A stretch of 33,676 nt of DNA from CAZQRW01 sp964596115 (GCA_964596115.1 CAZQRW010000019.1:1-33676); one strand, 5' to 3'; shown: positions 8,521 through 17,843, counted from the first letter of the stretch. Notes: generated by a model from the sequence alone, not told the origin. A program made the numbers and translations.

Positions 8521-9577
8521 AAAGTTTCCATTTGCTGTTGTGTTTATACCTATATTTCTTGGAATACTTGGGGTTGCAATGGTCCTTTCTACTTCAATCG
8601 GCTGGGAAATAGGAAAGGCAGGTATAACTATAGCATTCTTGAAACAGTTTTTGTTTTTCGTACTTTCCTTACTACTTTATTTTTTTGTTTCAAGAATCAG
8701 GCCTAATTTTTGGAAGGCACTGTCAGTGATTTTATTATATCTTTCAATACTTGCACTCCTATATACGGTTCTTAGAGGGACAACGATTAACAGTGCAAAA
8801 AGATGGATCAGCGTTGCAGGAATTACTATTCAACCCTCACTTTTTGCACAAGTTTTCCTCGTTATGTATATAGCAAAGGAGAGAAGTCTATTGAAAGGAA
8901 CAATAGCAGCATTAATTACATCCCTTTTAATTATGCTTGAACCAGATATATCTGCAGCAGGTGTAACCATTATGACGGCAACTATTATTCTTTACCTTAA
9001 AGGGATGAAAATAAAAAACATTGTCTTGCCTATAGTAGCAGTTTTTGTAATTATTGCTGTATATGGAAAGACAAAAGGTTATCCTCTTGGAAGGTTGAAG
9101 GGTTTTGTGGACGAAAAAAACACCAGTAAAAGCTCTGTTATAGCAGTTGCAAAAGGTCGCATCCTTGGATATGGAATTGCTGAAGGTGTTGATAAATTCT
9201 CTACACTTCCTTTACCATTTTCCGATTATATATTTGCCTCAATTTCTCAAGAAATGGGATTTATAGGCTCATTGACGGTTTTGACATTATTTTTGTTGTA
9301 CTTTTTGAAAGGAATGAAGGAAATGGAAAAAGTCACCGATAGATCAGGAAAGATGATGGGAATGGGTCTTTTGATCCTTACAATGACAACTGCGATGATA
9401 CATATTCTAATCTGTATTGGACTATTCCCTGATGCAGGGGAACCACTTCCCTTTATTAGCAAGGGAGGTAGTGGACTAATTTCTTATTACTTTGCAGCAG
9501 GGGTAGTAACGGCATTGGCAAATGAAAATTATATTGACAGGTGGCGGAACAGGCGGACACATAGTTCCCATTATTAA
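8513..9577 (+). CDS. ftsW: SEDS-family peptidoglycan polymerase FtsW
   Basis: FtsW is the septal glycan polymerase that works with FtsI. From ATG 8513 the product is 354 residues with about ten membrane segments. SEDS motifs are visible but slightly altered: KRWISVAGITIQPSLF (usual QPSE reads QPSL), LPLPFSDYIFASISQEMGF, and PFISKGGSGL in place of PFISYGGSS. An in-frame start further up (8462) lies deep inside murD and adds a non-hydrophobic tail, so 8513, with GGAG just upstream, is preferred. The last 19 codons lie within murG, an unusually long overlap of 56 bases. Confidence 0.93.
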   Translation: MGKKFPFAVVFIPIFLGILGVAMVLSTSIGWEIGKAGITIAFLKQFLFFVLSLLLYFFVSRIRPNFWKALSVILLYLSILALLYTVLRGTTINSAKRWISVAGITIQPSLFAQVFLVMYIAKERSLLKGTIAALITSLLIMLEPDISAAGVTIMTATIILYLKGMKIKNIVLPIVAVFVIIAVYGKTKGYPLGRLKGFVDEKNTSKSSVIAVAKGRILGYGIAEGVDKFSTLPLPFSDYIFASISQEMGFIGSLTVLTLFLLYFLKGMKEMEKVTDRSGKMMGMGLLILTMTTAMIHILICIGLFPDAGEPLPFISKGGSGLISYYFAAGVVTALANENYIDRWRNRRTHSSHY

Positions 9578-10538
9578 TATTGGGAAAGAATTGGAACGAA
9601 TGGGAGATACCGTACTCTATGTAGGGAGTAAGTATGGTATTGAGAAAAGAATAGGAATCCCATTTAAGAGATTACTTCTTCCAATGAGTGGATGGGTAAG
9701 AAGAAATCTTATACAAAAGATAGTTTTCTTTCCGAAAGCCTTTTTCAGTAAAGTAATAAGTTTATTGGTAATCTGGGAGTTTCACCCTGATATAGTTCTT
9801 ACCACTGGGGGCTTTGCATCGATACCCATTGTTTTCGGTTCTTTTTTGCTTGGTAAGAAGATTTATCTTATTGAATTGAATAGTATACCTGGGCTTGGGG
9901 CATTAGTTTTTTCAAGGATTTCGAAACTTATTCTTTTACCTATGCATACAGCTCAAAGATATTTTAAAAAGCAGAAAGTTATTTTAATACCTCCACCTAT
10001 TAATCTGAAGGTAAAGGAAGGTAACAAAAAAGAAGGGATAAAATATTTTAACCTTGATTCCAATAAGAAAACCATCTTTATCTTTGGTGGTTCAAGAGGG
10101 GCAAAATATCTTATAGAACTTGGTGAGAACTTAGCCCAACGATTAAGGAGTAAAGATTTTCAATTTATCATTCAAGGAAAAGCCCAGCAGTCCGAAGGAA
10201 ACGTTAAATATGTAAAATTTATAGAAAGAATGGATCTTGCATATAGTGTAAGTGATGTGGTGATTTCCCGTGCTGGCGCTATGACGATATTTGAGTTGAT
10301 GGTAGTGGGACTGCCGGCAATTCTGATCCCCTATCCTTATTCATATATGGACCATCAGTACCATAATGCAGAATATCTAAAAAACATGCGAAAAAATATA
10401 TATGTTTTACGTGAAAAAGATGTAGATGTAGATACAATTCTCAGCATTATACAGAAAATTGCTGGAAGAAGGCAGAAGGTTAAAATTTCTAACCCTGTGC
10501 AGGGGATAGTAAAGGAGATAAGAAATTATGTTTGGTGA
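9522..10538 (+). CDS. murG: lipid II synthase MurG (GlcNAc transferase)
   Basis: MurG transfers GlcNAc from UDP-GlcNAc to lipid I at the inner face of the membrane. The 338-residue protein begins with the first strand and glycine loop KIILTGGGTGGH, so the ATG at 9522 must be the start even though it lies 56 bases inside ftsW. The C-terminal donor site is clear: ISRAGAMTIFEL, then PYPYSYMDHQYHNAEYL. It is a GT-B fold enzyme of slightly short length. It overlaps murC by 11 bases. Confidence 0.95.
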   Translation: MKIILTGGGTGGHIVPIINIGKELERMGDTVLYVGSKYGIEKRIGIPFKRLLLPMSGWVRRNLIQKIVFFPKAFFSKVISLLVIWEFHPDIVLTTGGFASIPIVFGSFLLGKKIYLIELNSIPGLGALVFSRISKLILLPMHTAQRYFKKQKVILIPPPINLKVKEGNKKEGIKYFNLDSNKKTIFIFGGSRGAKYLIELGENLAQRLRSKDFQFIIQGKAQQSEGNVKYVKFIERMDLAYSVSDVVISRAGAMTIFELMVVGLPAILIPYPYSYMDHQYHNAEYLKNMRKNIYVLREKDVDVDTILSIIQKIAGRRQKVKISNPVQGIVKEIRNYVW

Positions 10539-11904
10539 AATAAAAAGGATACATTTCGTAGGTATAGGTGGAATAGGAATGAGTGGTATTGCAGAGGTTC
10601 TTAATTCTATGGGATATTCTATTACTGGCAGTGATTTAAAGGAGTCATCAGTAACGAAATACCTTAAAGATTTGGGGATAAAGATAACTATAGGACATTC
10701 TAAAAAGAATGTATATAATGCGGATGTACTTGTATACTCGTCTGCAGTTAGACCAGATAATGTTGAAATTCTCGAAGCAAGGCGAAGAAAAATACCTGTA
10801 ATTCCAAGGGCTGAAATGCTTGCTGAATTAATGAGAATGAAGTTTTCGATAGCAATCGCTGGGAGTCACGGAAAGACAACTACGACTTCAATGGTTGGAC
10901 AAATATTACTTGAATGCGGGGCAGATCCTACAATTATAGTTGGTGGGAAATTACGAATTATCGGAACAAATGCGAGATTGGGAAAAGGAAAATACCTGGT
11001 TGCTGAAGCAGACGAGAGCGATAGAACATTCCTTAAGTTGTTTCCAACTATCTCTATAATTACGAGTATAGATGAAGAGCATCTTGATAGATATATTGAT
11101 ATTAAGGATATAAAAAATGCATTTATTGATTTTGCTAATAGGGTACCTTTCTTTGGAACTGTTTATCTCTGTTATGAGGATAAAAACGCAATATTTATCA
11201 GGAATTTAATTGAGAAAAGAGTGGTTACGTATGGTCTTTCGCTTGAGGCAGATATAAAAGGCTTGGAGCTAAAAAGAGACGGATTTTATTATTCCTTTCT
11301 TTTTCAGGGAAATGGTACAAAGTTTGGTAGAGTAAAGCTGAATGTTCCGGGTATACATAATGTGTTAAATGCTGTGGCAGCCATAGGTGTGGGTTTAGAA
11401 TTAGGTTTTTCCTTTGATAAAGTAAAGAATGCTATAGAACACTTTGAAGGAGTGATAAGGAGATTTGAAATAAAGGCTAAAACAGAGGAATTTTTAATCG
11501 TAGATGATTATGCTCACCATCCCAGAGAAATTGAGAGCGTACTCAAGACTGCAAGGGAAGGATGGAAAGGAAGGATAATTGCAATATTTCAGCCTCATTT
11601 ATTCTCCAGGACAATTTTATTGAAAGATAGATTTGGTAAGGCGTTTTTTGATGCAGATCTTGTGTATATAACAGATATATATCCCTCGAGAGAGGAAAGG
11701 ATACCAGGTATTACTGGTAAGATAATTTCAGATGCAATAAAGGGATACGGTCATAAAAATGTTCGTTACATTGAGAATATGGATGATATCTATAAAGAAT
11801 TGGCAGATGAACTAAAGCCAGGCGATATGATAATAACTATGGGTGCAGGGAACATTAATAGAGTAGGGGAGAAAATCGCAGATTATGTTAAAAATAAAAG
11901 GTGA
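10528..11904 (+). CDS. murC: UDP-MurNAc:L-alanine ligase MurC
   Basis: MurC adds the first amino acid, L-alanine, to UDP-MurNAc. The 458-residue product carries the N-terminal HFVGIGGIGMSG loop, the ATP motif G-S-H-G-K-T-T-T, ADESDRTFL, and the C-terminal DDYAHHP followed by FQPHLFSR. All are standard for the family. It overlaps murG by 11 bases and murB by 20. This order (murG-murC-murB-ftsQ) is common in dcw clusters. No ddl gene follows, so D-Ala-D-Ala ligase must be encoded elsewhere. Confidence 0.96.
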   Translation: MFGEIKRIHFVGIGGIGMSGIAEVLNSMGYSITGSDLKESSVTKYLKDLGIKITIGHSKKNVYNADVLVYSSAVRPDNVEILEARRRKIPVIPRAEMLAELMRMKFSIAIAGSHGKTTTTSMVGQILLECGADPTIIVGGKLRIIGTNARLGKGKYLVAEADESDRTFLKLFPTISIITSIDEEHLDRYIDIKDIKNAFIDFANRVPFFGTVYLCYEDKNAIFIRNLIEKRVVTYGLSLEADIKGLELKRDGFYYSFLFQGNGTKFGRVKLNVPGIHNVLNAVAAIGVGLELGFSFDKVKNAIEHFEGVIRRFEIKAKTEEFLIVDDYAHHPREIESVLKTAREGWKGRIIAIFQPHLFSRTILLKDRFGKAFFDADLVYITDIYPSREERIPGITGKIISDAIKGYGHKNVRYIENMDDIYKELADELKPGDMIITMGAGNINRVGEKIADYVKNKR

Positions 11905-12730
11905 GATTTTGAAAAATGAAAAAATGAGAAAATGGACTACTATGGGAGTTGGTGGCCCTGTGGATGCATTGATGTTTCCAAAGGACAAAGAAGATCTACA
12001 AAAAATTATCACCTACATAAAAGAGAAAGATATCCCTTATCTTATTATGGGGAAGGGTAGTAATATTATATTTTCTGAGAGAGGTTTTAGAGGTATTGTA
12101 GTAAGAATGGATAGGTTAACAAATATTTCAATAAAAACGGAAAAAATTGAGGTAGAGGCGGGATATTTGCTTAATAACCTCATAAAAGTTTCCCAGGAAA
12201 GAGGATTGGGTGGTATTGAGAAATTGTATGGTATACCAGGCACAGTGGGTGGAGCTTTGGCAATGAATGCGGGTGCATATGGCCAGGAAATTGGTGATGT
12301 CGTTGAAAGGGTTGAGGTTCAGGGTGAAGATGGTTTTGAGTATAGTTTTGGGTACAGATGGAGTAATGTAGAGAAGAGGTTTATATACGCTGCAATAATA
12401 AGGCTCAGAAAAATGGATGGGTTAATTATAAAAAAAAATATGGAGGAAGCCCTTAAAAAAAGGAAAGAATCACAACCTATGAATTTTAGATCTTCAGGTT
12501 CAATTTTTAAGAATTATGGAGATATTAAGGCGTGGAAGCTAATAAAGAAGTGCGGACTTGTAGGAACAAAAATCGGTGGTGCTCTTGTTAGCAAGAAGCA
12601 CGCAAATTTCATAGTGAATGATGGAAGTGCTACAGGGGATGATGTCATCTCACTGATAGAATTAATAAAGAAAAGGGTTTATGAAGAGACGGGTGTTGAT
12701 TTAAAACTGGAGGTTAAGATTGTCAAATAA
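11885..12730 (+). CDS. murB: UDP-N-acetylenolpyruvylglucosamine reductase MurB
   Basis: MurB reduces the enolpyruvyl group with NADPH and FAD to give UDP-MurNAc. The 281-residue product has the FAD-binding GKGSNIIFSE and YGIPGTVGGALAMNAGAYG stretches. Catalytic candidates are the Arg in FGYRWS, the Ser in SSGSIFKN and a C-terminal Glu in EETGVDLKLEV. The length and lack of an extra loop fit the shorter (type II-like) class. The ATG at 11885 lies 20 bases inside murC. It overlaps ftsQ by 11 bases. Confidence 0.95.
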   Translation: MLKIKGEILKNEKMRKWTTMGVGGPVDALMFPKDKEDLQKIITYIKEKDIPYLIMGKGSNIIFSERGFRGIVVRMDRLTNISIKTEKIEVEAGYLLNNLIKVSQERGLGGIEKLYGIPGTVGGALAMNAGAYGQEIGDVVERVEVQGEDGFEYSFGYRWSNVEKRFIYAAIIRLRKMDGLIIKKNMEEALKKRKESQPMNFRSSGSIFKNYGDIKAWKLIKKCGLVGTKIGGALVSKKHANFIVNDGSATGDDVISLIELIKKRVYEETGVDLKLEVKIVK

Positions 12731-13358
12731 AAAGAGGTTTAGATTTAGGTATGTATTATTATTATTGGTAATTGTAGGTGCATTGGTCTCATCAAATTAT
12801 ATTCCCCTAAAAGAGGTGGTTGTTCTTGGCACCAATCGAAAGAAAGAGGTCTTGAAGAAGGCAGGTATAAAATCAAAAAAGTTATACAGATGTAAATCTT
12901 CAGAAATAGCCAAAAGAATAAGAAAACTCAATTGGGTATATAGGATAGGTATTAGAAAATTGCCCTGGGGAGTGCTAGCGATATCCATAATCGAAAGGAA
13001 GCCAGTTGGTTATTTAGTTGAGAATAACCGCATATATGGAGTTGATTTGGAGTGTAAATTCTTTCCTATCTCTGATACAGTAGGGATACAGAAATTTTTA
13101 GGAGATAGAGATTATGTAATGAACGGAGTAAGGCTTTTAGAAATATTAAGAAATTTTAAAGGTACACTGATTCTTTCAAAAATGGGACCAATAACTAGTA
13201 CTGGTCGTTTAAAGGTTCTCTGGGGAGTTGATAATTATAGAAAAAAATTAAAAATCCTAAAGGACTTAAAGGCTTTAGGTTATACAAAAGGTCAAATAGA
13301 TATGAGGTTTAAGGGATTGGTAGTTTATAGAGAGGAGGTGAAAATTGATAAAGGATAG
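12720..13358 (+). CDS. ftsQ: FtsQ/DivIB divisome protein
   Basis: FtsQ is a single-pass membrane protein that scaffolds the FtsQLB complex. The 212-residue product has a basic cytoplasmic tail, a transmembrane helix at about residues 10-27, a POTRA-like part starting at IPLKEVVVLG, and a beta-rich region. The sequence is divergent and short for the family, so the call rests on topology, the POTRA pattern (WVYRIGIRKLPWGVLAISIIERKP) and its place between murB and ftsA. The start is TTG at 12720, with GGAGG at 12709-12713. It overlaps murB by 11 bases and ftsA by 14. Confidence 0.88.
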   Translation: MSNKKRFRFRYVLLLLVIVGALVSSNYIPLKEVVVLGTNRKKEVLKKAGIKSKKLYRCKSSEIAKRIRKLNWVYRIGIRKLPWGVLAISIIERKPVGYLVENNRIYGVDLECKFFPISDTVGIQKFLGDRDYVMNGVRLLEILRNFKGTLILSKMGPITSTGRLKVLWGVDNYRKKLKILKDLKALGYTKGQIDMRFKGLVVYREEVKIDKG

Positions 13359-14589
13359 GGATTATATTGTAGGTCTTGACATAGGTACGACAAAAATCGC
13401 TACTGTGATCGCCAGGGAGGGAAGTATTGGAAATATTGAAATTAAAGGAGTGGGAACATCCCGATCCTCTGGGCTAAAAAATGGAATCGTTGTTAATATG
13501 GATGAAACAACAGAGTCAATAAAAAGAGCAATGGAAGAGGCAGAAAGAATAGCTGGTGTACAGCCCAATGAGGTAATTGTAGGTATTTCCGGGGGCCATA
13601 TTAAAACGATTGAATCAACAGGCATTGTTGCTGTTACAGGTGATGATAATGTGATTCAGAAGTCAGATGTCGATAGAGTAATTGCTCAGGCAGAATCAAT
13701 TTCTCTCCCATCCGATAGAGAAATAATTCATACAATTTCGCGAGAGTTTATTGTTGATCATCAAGTTAGAACGAGTAATCCTGTCGGTATGTTTGGGAAA
13801 AAATTAGAGGCTAAAGTTAACATAGTGACAGCTGCTTTAAATTCAGCCAAAAATATTATTAAATGCGTTGAGAAGGCGGGTTACAGGGTATGCGACATAG
13901 TACTTCAATCATTAGCCTCTTCCTATGCCATTCTGGAATCCGATGAGAAAGAAATGGGTGTAGTATTAGTAGATATGGGGGGAGGAACGACGGATCTGGC
14001 AGTCTTTTCAAATGGAACTCTGAGTGGAACAAGTATTATTGGTCTTGGGGGGGAAAATATAACTTCTGATCTATCAAGAGGTTTAAAGACGTCCAAAAAC
14101 GTAGCAGAAGAAATAAAACTAAAATATGGTGTAGCTTCATCGAAACTTCTCAAGGATAAGAATTTTCTTGTACCTGTACGTGGTGCAGCAGGGTGGAAGG
14201 AAAAACAGGTCTCTATACAGATTGTGACAAATATTATAGAGATGCGCACAAGAGAAATTCTTGAGTTCGCTTATAATGAGCTAAAGAGAAATTTTAACAC
14301 TGAGATGATATCTTCGGGCGTTGTTCTTACTGGGGGAACAGCAAAGTTAAAAGGAATACAGGAAGTTACAGAAGAAATGTTTAACCTTCCTGTAAAAGTA
14401 GGATCACCTGAAAAAGGTATCGAAGGTCTTAGAGATATTGTTCAGGATCCAGCTTTCTCTACATCTGTTGGATTGGTGAAATATGGCATTGAGCATAAAG
14501 GGGAAGTATCTTCAACAAAAGTAGCAGGTGAGAGATTTTTTCAGAGGATACTTGAAAGAATGAAAAAGTGGTTTAACGAACAATTTTGA
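13345..14589 (+). CDS. ftsA: division protein FtsA
   Basis: FtsA is the actin-like ATPase that tethers FtsZ to the membrane. The 414-residue product has the actin-fold motifs VGLDIGTTK at the N-terminus, VLVDMGGGTTDLAVF in the middle and VVLTGGTAKLKGI later. It ends in a basic amphipathic stretch (FFQRILERMKKWFNEQF), the usual membrane-targeting helix. The start is TTG at 13345, preceded by AGGAGGTG (13333-13340), an almost perfect anti-SD match that probably offsets the weak start codon. It overlaps ftsQ by 14 bases. A 12-base gap leads to ftsZ. Confidence 0.95.
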   Translation: MIKDRDYIVGLDIGTTKIATVIAREGSIGNIEIKGVGTSRSSGLKNGIVVNMDETTESIKRAMEEAERIAGVQPNEVIVGISGGHIKTIESTGIVAVTGDDNVIQKSDVDRVIAQAESISLPSDREIIHTISREFIVDHQVRTSNPVGMFGKKLEAKVNIVTAALNSAKNIIKCVEKAGYRVCDIVLQSLASSYAILESDEKEMGVVLVDMGGGTTDLAVFSNGTLSGTSIIGLGGENITSDLSRGLKTSKNVAEEIKLKYGVASSKLLKDKNFLVPVRGAAGWKEKQVSIQIVTNIIEMRTREILEFAYNELKRNFNTEMISSGVVLTGGTAKLKGIQEVTEEMFNLPVKVGSPEKGIEGLRDIVQDPAFSTSVGLVKYGIEHKGEVSSTKVAGERFFQRILERMKKWFNEQF

Positions 14590-14601
14590 AAGGAGGATTA
14601 T

Positions 14602-15720
14602 ATGTTCAGAATTTCAAATTCAGATAAGTTGCCTGCGAAGATTAAAGTTTTTGGAATTGGTGGATGCGGAGGAAATGTTGTTAACCAGATGATGGATATG
14701 GGTGTAGCAGGTGTTGATTACTGGGCGATAAATACTGATGCACAGGCTCTTAGTATAGCAAAGGCAAGAGAGAAAATACAGATAGGGAAAAACTTAACAG
14801 GAGGCCAGGGTGCAGGAGGTGATCCTGAAATAGGAAAGAAGGCTGCAGAAGAAGATGTTGATAGTCTACGGGATGCAATTGATGGTGCACATATGCTTTT
14901 TATAGTTGCAGGAATGGGTGGAGGAACAGGAACAGGTGCTTCCCCTATCATTGCTTCCCTGGCTAGAGAAAAGGATATTTTGACTGTTGCAGTTGTTACA
15001 AAACCGTTTTTATTTGAAGGTAAACCAAGAATGAAAACTGCAGAAAAGGGTATAGAAGAGTTAAAAAGAGTTGTAGATACAATCTTGATATTGCCAAATC
15101 AGAAGCTAAGTGCAAATAAGAATATGTCTGTTTTTCACAGTTTGTCAGCTCTTTCCGCTGAAATACCTGCAAATGCAGTTCAGGGTATATCCGATCTCAT
15201 CATAAGGCCAGGATTTATTAACAGAGATTTCAGGGACTTAAAGAAGGTTATGGTCAGGAGGGGTAAAGCATTAATGGGAATTGGAGAAGCTGAAGGAGAG
15301 AATAGAGCATTGGAAGCAGTTCAGAGTGCGATTCGCTCACCTCTATTGGAGGAAGTGGACGTAAGTCTTGCCAGGGCTGCCCTTGTCAACATTACTGCTG
15401 ATACCGATACCTTCGTTATGCAGGAACTTGACGAAATAATGGATGTAATTAACCATTCTATGAGGGAAGATGTTGAACTGTTGTTTGGTGTTGTTTTTGA
15501 CAAGAATATGAATGGGAAAATAAAAGTAACATTGGTAGCTACCGGTATTGAAGACGAATCAGAGGTAAGAGATTTTAGAGTATTTTCGAGTGATTTTAGA
15601 TTGGAGACAGATATTAAAAAACTCAGAGAATTCGATGAGGGGGAGGAAGAATCCTCTCTGGCAAATAAAAGAAAGGAAGATCTTGACATACCAACGTTCC
15701 TGAGGAGGCAGATGGACTGA
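14602..15720 (+). CDS. ftsZ: tubulin-like division GTPase FtsZ
   Basis: FtsZ polymerises into the Z-ring. The 372-residue product has the GTP-binding G-G-G-T-G-T-G loop at residues 106-112 and the T7 synergy loop with N207-R-D-F-R-D212. The C-terminal peptide DIPTFLRRQ would bind FtsA and other partners. A strong ribosome site AAAGGAGG precedes the ATG at 14602. A 12-base gap from ftsA, rather than an overlap, and the strong site fit the higher FtsZ dose cells need. Confidence 0.97.
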   Translation: MFRISNSDKLPAKIKVFGIGGCGGNVVNQMMDMGVAGVDYWAINTDAQALSIAKAREKIQIGKNLTGGQGAGGDPEIGKKAAEEDVDSLRDAIDGAHMLFIVAGMGGGTGTGASPIIASLAREKDILTVAVVTKPFLFEGKPRMKTAEKGIEELKRVVDTILILPNQKLSANKNMSVFHSLSALSAEIPANAVQGISDLIIRPGFINRDFRDLKKVMVRRGKALMGIGEAEGENRALEAVQSAIRSPLLEEVDVSLARAALVNITADTDTFVMQELDEIMDVINHSMREDVELLFGVVFDKNMNGKIKVTLVATGIEDESEVRDFRVFSSDFRLETDIKKLREFDEGEEESSLANKRKEDLDIPTFLRRQMD

Positions 15721-15739
15721 TGTAAAATTGGAGAGAGCA

Positions 15740-17767
15740 ATGATACCTGAAGGTATAAGAAAAGAGATTGAAAGGCTAAGAGAAGAAATTAGATATCATG
15801 ACTATAGGTATTATGTATTAAATAATCCAGTAATATCCGACTATGAATATGATCAGTTGGTAAAGAAGCTGGAAAAATTAGAAAAAGAATATCCAGAACT
15901 TATAACCCCTGATTCACCGACACAAAGAGTCGGTGAAGCCTATACGGGAGAATTTCCCCCAGTTGAACATAGGATTAAGATGCTATCGCTTGAAAATACA
16001 TACAGCGAGGATGAACTGAAGGATTTTGATAGGAAAGTAAAGAAATTTCTTGGAAGTGATGAGGAAGTTGAGTATGCAGTAGAGTTGAAAATTGATGGAG
16101 TGGCTGTTAGCCTTGAGTATAGGAAAGGGAAATTTTTTAGGGGCTCAACAAGGGGAAATGGGATCGTAGGTGACGAGATAACGAACAACCTTAGGGCAAT
16201 TAAAAGTATTCCTCTTAAATTACTAACGGATGAAAAAGAATTGTTTGATATTGAAGTAAGAGGTGAAGTTTTTATGCCGAGGCCCTCGTTTGAAAAATTG
16301 AACAAAGAGAGAGAAAAAAGGGGAGAACCTCTTTTCGCCAACCCTAGAAATGCTTCAGCAGGTTCCCTTAAGAATCTTGACCCGAGGATAGTAGAAAAAA
16401 GAGGTTTGGATATCTTTGTCCATACAATTGCAGAAATACCCAAAAAATATAAAACTCACTTTGAGGCACTTAGTAAACTAAGAGAGATAGGATTTAAAAT
16501 TAGCCCATTTATAAAGGTCGTTAGGGGAATAGAGAAGGCTTTTCCCCTTATTGATGAATGGCAAGAAAAGAAAAAGGAACTCGATTTTGATATTGATGGG
16601 ATGGTACTTAAAGTAAACTCTTTTGAACTCCAGAGAAAGTTGGGTTACACTGAAAAAGCCCCAAGATGGGCAATTGCGTATAAATTTCCTGCAGAACAAC
16701 GAGTAACGAAGATAATTAATATAGAAGTAAATATAGGTAGAACTGGTACCGCCACCCCTGTGGCAATTCTTGAGCCCGTTTTTCTTTCTGGAACAACAGT
16801 ATCAAGAGCAACACTACATAATTTAGACGAAATTGAAAGAAAAGATATCAGGATTGGCGATTGGGTTATGGTAGAAAAGGCTGGGGAGATTATCCCACAG
16901 GTAGTGAAGGTCGTTAAAGAAAAGAGGAATGGTAAAGAAAAGAAATTTGTTATGCCCAAGGATTGTCCTGTATGTGGAGCCAAACTTGTTAGGGAAGAAG
17001 GTGAGGTTGCGTATAGGTGCATAAACGTTTCCTGTCCGGCACAGGTAAAGGGAAGAATTATCCACTTTGCTAGCAGGAACGCAATGGATATTGAAGGGAT
17101 GGGGGATGTGCTGGTAGATGTTCTTGTTAATAGGGGATTACTAAAAGATTATGGTGACATATATTACCTTAATAGAACAGACCTTATAAAGCTTGAAAGA
17201 ATGGGAGAGAAGTCTGTTGATAATTTGATGAATGCCATTGAGGATAGTAAGAATAGACCTCTTGAAAGGCTGATATATGGTCTTGGTATTAGACATGTTG
17301 GCATTCACAATGCCAGAATAATTTCGAACATTTTTCATTCAATTGATTCCATTAGAAAGGCGTCTTATGAGGAACTTGCAAGTATAGATGATATTGGGCC
17401 TGTAAGAGCAAGAAGTATTGTGGAATTTTTTAACGAAAAAAGCAATGTTAATGTTCTTGATAAATTAAGAAAAGCGGGTGTGAAGATAGAAGAGAAAGTG
17501 AAAGAGGGAGCCAAACCCCTTGCAGGGAAAAAATTTGTTTTTACAGGGGCATTGTCCACAATGACACGAGAGGAAGCACAAGATCTTGTTATTAGTTTGG
17601 GTGGCTCAGTTTCAAATTCTGTGAGTAAAAAAACAGATTATACAGTAGTTGGTGAAAATCCTGGTTCAAAGTATGATAAGGCAAAAAGTTTAGGAGTAAA
17701 AACAATTAGCGAAAAAGAATTTCTAAAATTAATTCAGGATATAAAAAATGCGGAAGAGGGGACTTGA
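15740..17767 (+). CDS. ligA: NAD-dependent DNA ligase LigA
   Basis: LigA seals nicks in DNA using NAD+. From ATG 15740 the product is 675 residues: an Ia domain that begins with DYRYYVLNNP, an adenylation domain with catalytic K117-I-D-G120, an OB fold, a four-cysteine zinc site (CPVC, then CINVSC), helix-hairpin-helix repeats, and a C-terminal BRCT domain from about residue 595 (FVFTGALSTMTREEA). GGAGAG sits 8 bases before this ATG, which is why it is preferred over an in-frame TTG at 15728. It follows ftsZ by 19 bases, an unusual tail for a dcw operon. Its last 19 bases, stop included, lie in the tRNA-Leu gene. Confidence 0.96.
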   Translation: MIPEGIRKEIERLREEIRYHDYRYYVLNNPVISDYEYDQLVKKLEKLEKEYPELITPDSPTQRVGEAYTGEFPPVEHRIKMLSLENTYSEDELKDFDRKVKKFLGSDEEVEYAVELKIDGVAVSLEYRKGKFFRGSTRGNGIVGDEITNNLRAIKSIPLKLLTDEKELFDIEVRGEVFMPRPSFEKLNKEREKRGEPLFANPRNASAGSLKNLDPRIVEKRGLDIFVHTIAEIPKKYKTHFEALSKLREIGFKISPFIKVVRGIEKAFPLIDEWQEKKKELDFDIDGMVLKVNSFELQRKLGYTEKAPRWAIAYKFPAEQRVTKIINIEVNIGRTGTATPVAILEPVFLSGTTVSRATLHNLDEIERKDIRIGDWVMVEKAGEIIPQVVKVVKEKRNGKEKKFVMPKDCPVCGAKLVREEGEVAYRCINVSCPAQVKGRIIHFASRNAMDIEGMGDVLVDVLVNRGLLKDYGDIYYLNRTDLIKLERMGEKSVDNLMNAIEDSKNRPLERLIYGLGIRHVGIHNARIISNIFHSIDSIRKASYEELASIDDIGPVRARSIVEFFNEKSNVNVLDKLRKAGVKIEEKVKEGAKPLAGKKFVFTGALSTMTREEAQDLVISLGGSVSNSVSKKTDYTVVGENPGSKYDKAKSLGVKTISEKEFLKLIQDIKNAEEGT

Positions 17768-17832
17768 ACCCCTATGGTCCGAAGACCACTAGACCCTGAA
17801 TCTAGCGCGTCTGCCAATTCCGCCACTTCCGC
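17749..17832 (-). tRNA. tRNA-Leu (anticodon CAG)
   Basis: On the minus strand the sequence folds as a class II tRNA: a 7-bp acceptor stem GCGGAAG/CTTCCGC with discriminator A at 17749, a D arm with AATTGGCAGA, an anticodon stem CTAGA/TCTAG around loop TTCAGGG (anticodon CAG), a long variable arm with stem GGTC/GACC and a TTCG loop, and a T arm with TTCAAGT. The long variable arm and anticodon give leucine, reading CUG. CCA is not encoded. Six T follow directly on the minus strand (17748-17743), a likely termination signal. The 3' 19 bases overlap the end of ligA in the antisense direction. Confidence 0.96.
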
Positions 17833-17843
17833 GTGATAATTTT

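Noticed and set aside
15940..16443. 167-residue open frame on the minus strand inside ligA
   Set aside because: It lies wholly antisense to the LigA adenylation domain, has no ribosome site or recognisable motif, and its serine-rich composition is what antisense frames of this AT-rich coding DNA give.
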